DNA from: Channallabes apus
Lineage: Eukaryota; Chordata; Actinopteri; Siluriformes; Clariidae
Length of the DNA stretch: 64,000 nucleotides
Direction of reading: 5' to 3'
Assembly: GCA_030522415.1 (NCBI GenBank)
Contig: CM060121.1
Coordinates: 21,808,642-21,872,641 of the forward strand
Shown: positions 61,546 to 64,000 of the stretch, piece after piece
How positions within the stretch are numbered: the stretch's first letter is position 1
Layout: each line of letters starts with the position of its first letter
Notes under the pieces: generated by a model
What the model was told of the DNA's origin: nothing
What the model saw: only the letters and a program-made list of their open reading frames with translations
Databases searched by the model: none
Made by a program: the position numbers and the translations under genes

Positions 61546-62339
61546 TTAGGCGTCTAGTTGCAAAACACATACTAATCAGTTTCAGTTCCTTCCACTGAAT
61601 AGAGTCACAATAACTTATAAAATAGTATAAATTATGAATCATGACAGTAATCACATAACTCTAGAAAAGCAGTCACATGCTTGTCACAGCAAAGAGCCTA
61701 AAAGTGGCATCTGAATACAAAAAAAAAATGATGCAATGACAACCAATACAGTAAACAGCAAAGTGTATGTTCTTTGTAACTACTTGCTTGTATTGTTAAT
61801 GAAAAGTGCACAGTGGATCACATACAATGCATGTACAGTTTTGCTCAGAACATCAAGGCTTGTATTATCATACACTACAATAAAGTGGGAGCCACCGCCT
61901 CCAATAATGTGCTTCACTATTACTGGAAGTGAATAAGCAAAAACCTCGACGCTTCCTCTCTTCTATCGATCTGTAAGGGGCTCCTCAGCCACAGACCAGC
62001 TCAATCAGTGCCCATCTCTCATTTTCATTCTCACACTCACTCTCAGTCTCGCCGTCTCCCCGTCTGGGTATGTTCAGACAGACAACAAATTCTGAATAAT
62101 TAATCATTGGGAATAAATTGAAACTAATGATCTTACATATTCAGCCTGTTTACATAGATAAATATGAATTCAATCATACCCTAAGTTTGCTCCGTCCTAG
62201 TTTATATTTTCATAAATTATAGACTATACATAAAATCTTGCCTAGATAAGTGCTTAGTTATAAAAATTATTGTTGTTAATTTGTTGTGTTTTCATGCCAG
62301 GATATACTGTAAGAATGAGCCTTTGTAGTTTAGTATGGC
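61546..62339. other. Gene-free segment
   Basis: No exon, RNA gene or transposon end recognised. Confidence 0.5.
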
Positions 62340-62565
62340 TTTTTCAGGTGATGTCATTACTAGTAGCTGCTGTGTTTGGCATTCCCGTGAGGAGCGGCAG
62401 TCATATTCATTCGAGTTTCTGCTCGGCTGGATCACTTAATGTGGCACAGGCTTTGCTGCCCCTGTTGCTAATGGCGCTCATTTTATGTTGGCAGACCTCG
62501 AGGTGCCTGTCCGTCACCACCACCACAATGCGTCTGCGTATGTATGTGTGTGACCAAATCTAATT
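62340..62565. promoter_or_regulatory. Candidate non-coding regulatory block
   Basis: Balanced unique sequence with CAGGTGATGTCATTAC (CRE/AP-1-like TGATGTCA), CATTCCCGTGAGGAGC, GATCACTTAATGTGGC and GCTAATGGCGCTCATTTTA. A forward 97-codon frame covers it, with hydrophobic segments but no recognisable family. I favour non-coding, but a short unknown exon is not excluded. Confidence 0.28.
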
Positions 62566-62880
62566 TTACACAGTCCCTTGCAGTTTCTTTTAATTGATGT
62601 ACTGCTATCCTCTTAACCCCAAACTGCACAGCATTTTTAATGTGGAATGACAAAAGAAGGTCTAACTGTCATCGCCTAAACCATGGCCACCAAATCATGA
62701 TTTGTAATTTAATTACTTCAAGGCTGTTATAGTAATCAGGAATCAATAAATCAACATCATATCTATCATATACAAAACACAGATGGGATCATTGAGTTCT
62801 GAAATGAGGTCTTTGAGTTTCAGGCGTGTCTGTGCATATGCGTGCCTGACTGAATTAGTTTACTGTGTGTATGTTTGTAT

Positions 62881-62882
<2 letters not shown>
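62566..62882. other. Gene-free spacer
   Basis: Nothing recognised. Confidence 0.45.

Positions 62883-62936
<54 letters not shown>
62883..62936. repeat. (GA)n microsatellite, about 27 units
   Basis: Pure GA array, a possible H-DNA-forming purine tract. Confidence 0.97.
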
Positions 62937-62939
<3 letters not shown>

Positions 62940-63818
62940 GCTCATCACACCAGACCATATGGGGCACAGTAGAGGGACCCTGCACACAGATGGCACATCA
63001 CACAACATTTTCTCTTCCATCTCTCTCTTTCTCTCTCATTCTTTTTCTCTTTTCAATCTATAGTGAGTTTCCAATCTACTTTTTCCATGTTTCCAAGACA
63101 AAAGTGTCACTACTAACCAACATTTGTCATATTTGACCATCTCTCTAATATCTACTGCATTTCCGTTTCATCATTATGGTCCATTGTTCATCTTTCAAAT
63201 CTTTCACTTTTTCAAAACGACTGAACAAATGAACAAATTGGTCCCACTTCATATAATTTCTATTCCCTGTTATATTAAAAGTAATCTATAGCTAAAATGC
63301 AAATGCTGATGAATGTACAGTTAGAAGATGGCTTACAGGAACACAACTCATAAGTATCGACTTTGGTTTTAGGTTGTGTAAATACACAAAATGAATCTTG
63401 GCAGCTGTAGCAGGATATTGACCTTCAAGTAATTAACTACACGTGTATAATACAGTGAAGGTAATTAGATTTATATCAATGGTTCTGGTTTTCCATGAAG
63501 CCATTTCCTTATAATACATATTTATATTATAAAGTCAATGTTGTTTTTGATGAGTTACATGAATACTGCTTAGGATTTCTGTAATTATATAAGCTAAAAT
63601 AAAATCCGGACAATTTCTGCATTGTGCTTTCATAAGAAAGGAAAAAAACAGCAGTTTATACAAATGTAACTTGTATAAGTAAGATGTGTTGTCATGTGTA
63701 ACTGTCAAGTTAAACGTGCATATTTAACCAAGCCCCCAAATGAAGTAATGATACATCAAATATTTGCTTGTGTTCATGTTAAAAAAATAAACATTCTCAG
63801 TTGTCACATTACACATGA
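62937..63818. other. Gene-free segment
   Basis: CT-rich near 63010-63060, then AT-rich. No gene was recognised. Confidence 0.5.
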
Positions 63819-64000
63819 TACGGTCAAAATTATATGGACATCTGACGATCAAACTCATGTGTGCTTCTGTTACCACAAAACTGAAAACATAAAATTGCAT
63901 AGGATGTCTTTGTATGCTGTATCATCACTATTTCCCATCACTGGGAAGAGGTATGACAGTGGCATCTCATGGATTGAGGTGTTTTTACATCATGAAATAC
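63819..64000. mobile_element. Tc1-like remnant running off the window end
   Basis: Starts near ACGGTCAAAATTATATGGAC and contains CATAGGATGTCTTTGTATGC and TTTCCCATCACTGGG. From memory these match a common fish Tc1-like repeat whose end reads ACGGTCAAAAGTATGTGGAC. The rest lies beyond the window, so completeness cannot be judged. Confidence 0.5.

Overview
This 64 kb window looks like AT-rich vertebrate, very probably teleost fish, nuclear DNA with no recognisable host protein-coding gene. Three things point to a teleost. Microsatellites are dense: long pure GT/CA arrays, GA/CT tracts and GATA blocks. There are three decayed Tc1/mariner elements with long terminal inverted repeats of the fish Tc1 type. 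There are two copies of a tRNA-derived SINE with RNA polymerase III box B and the familiar body 'GTTTGCATGTTCTCCCC ... TCCGGTTTCCTCCCACAG'. I associate this SINE form with otophysan fishes (catfish, characins), but that is recall and not a search result. Nothing suggests bacteria, phage or plasmid: there are no dense ORFs, operons or Shine-Dalgarno sites. Almost all long open frames run through simple repeats.

Layout. 1-15.5 kb: gene-free AT-rich DNA with simple repeats, a hAT-like remnant near 8.9 kb, a GC-richer possible regulatory block at 11.5-11.95 kb, a 137-bp GATA block, and a near-perfect 114-bp hairpin at 14.66 kb. 15.5-21.3 kb: a nest of transposons. An unidentified family, called element X here, occurs as a 3.5-kb interrupted copy and as a 1.17-kb foldback copy. 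Inserted in or beside it are a Tc1 element, a piggyBac-like MITE with TTAA duplications, hAT-like and Harbinger-like fragments, and a hAT-like MITE that itself carries a smaller TA-flanked MITE. 21.3-43 kb: gene-free sequence with a reverse-strand SINE, several very long GT/CA arrays, a 25-C run, a candidate regulatory block at 41.7-42.0 kb and a perfect 28-bp-arm hairpin at 42.2 kb. 43.0-44.6 kb: a reverse-strand Tc1 pseudogene. 44.6-64 kb: GC-richer unique blocks that may be conserved non-coding regulatory DNA (45.7, 47.0-47.6, 51.8-52.3, 53.8-54.2, 55.4-55.6, 60.05-60.45 and 62.3-62.6 kb), a deleted Tc1 remnant, a forward-strand SINE, and a last Tc1-like remnant running off the end.

The window is best read as a gene desert or very large intron: a transposon graveyard with islands of unique, possibly regulatory sequence. 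The most novel signal is element X. All three of its arms carry the same open 30-codon segment ending exactly at a consensus splice donor, and its termini and centre carry repeated CATAGT-type motifs. The two strong hairpins, which share the terminus CAGTAGCT, come next. Regulatory calls are inferences from composition and motifs only, because no alignment could be run.
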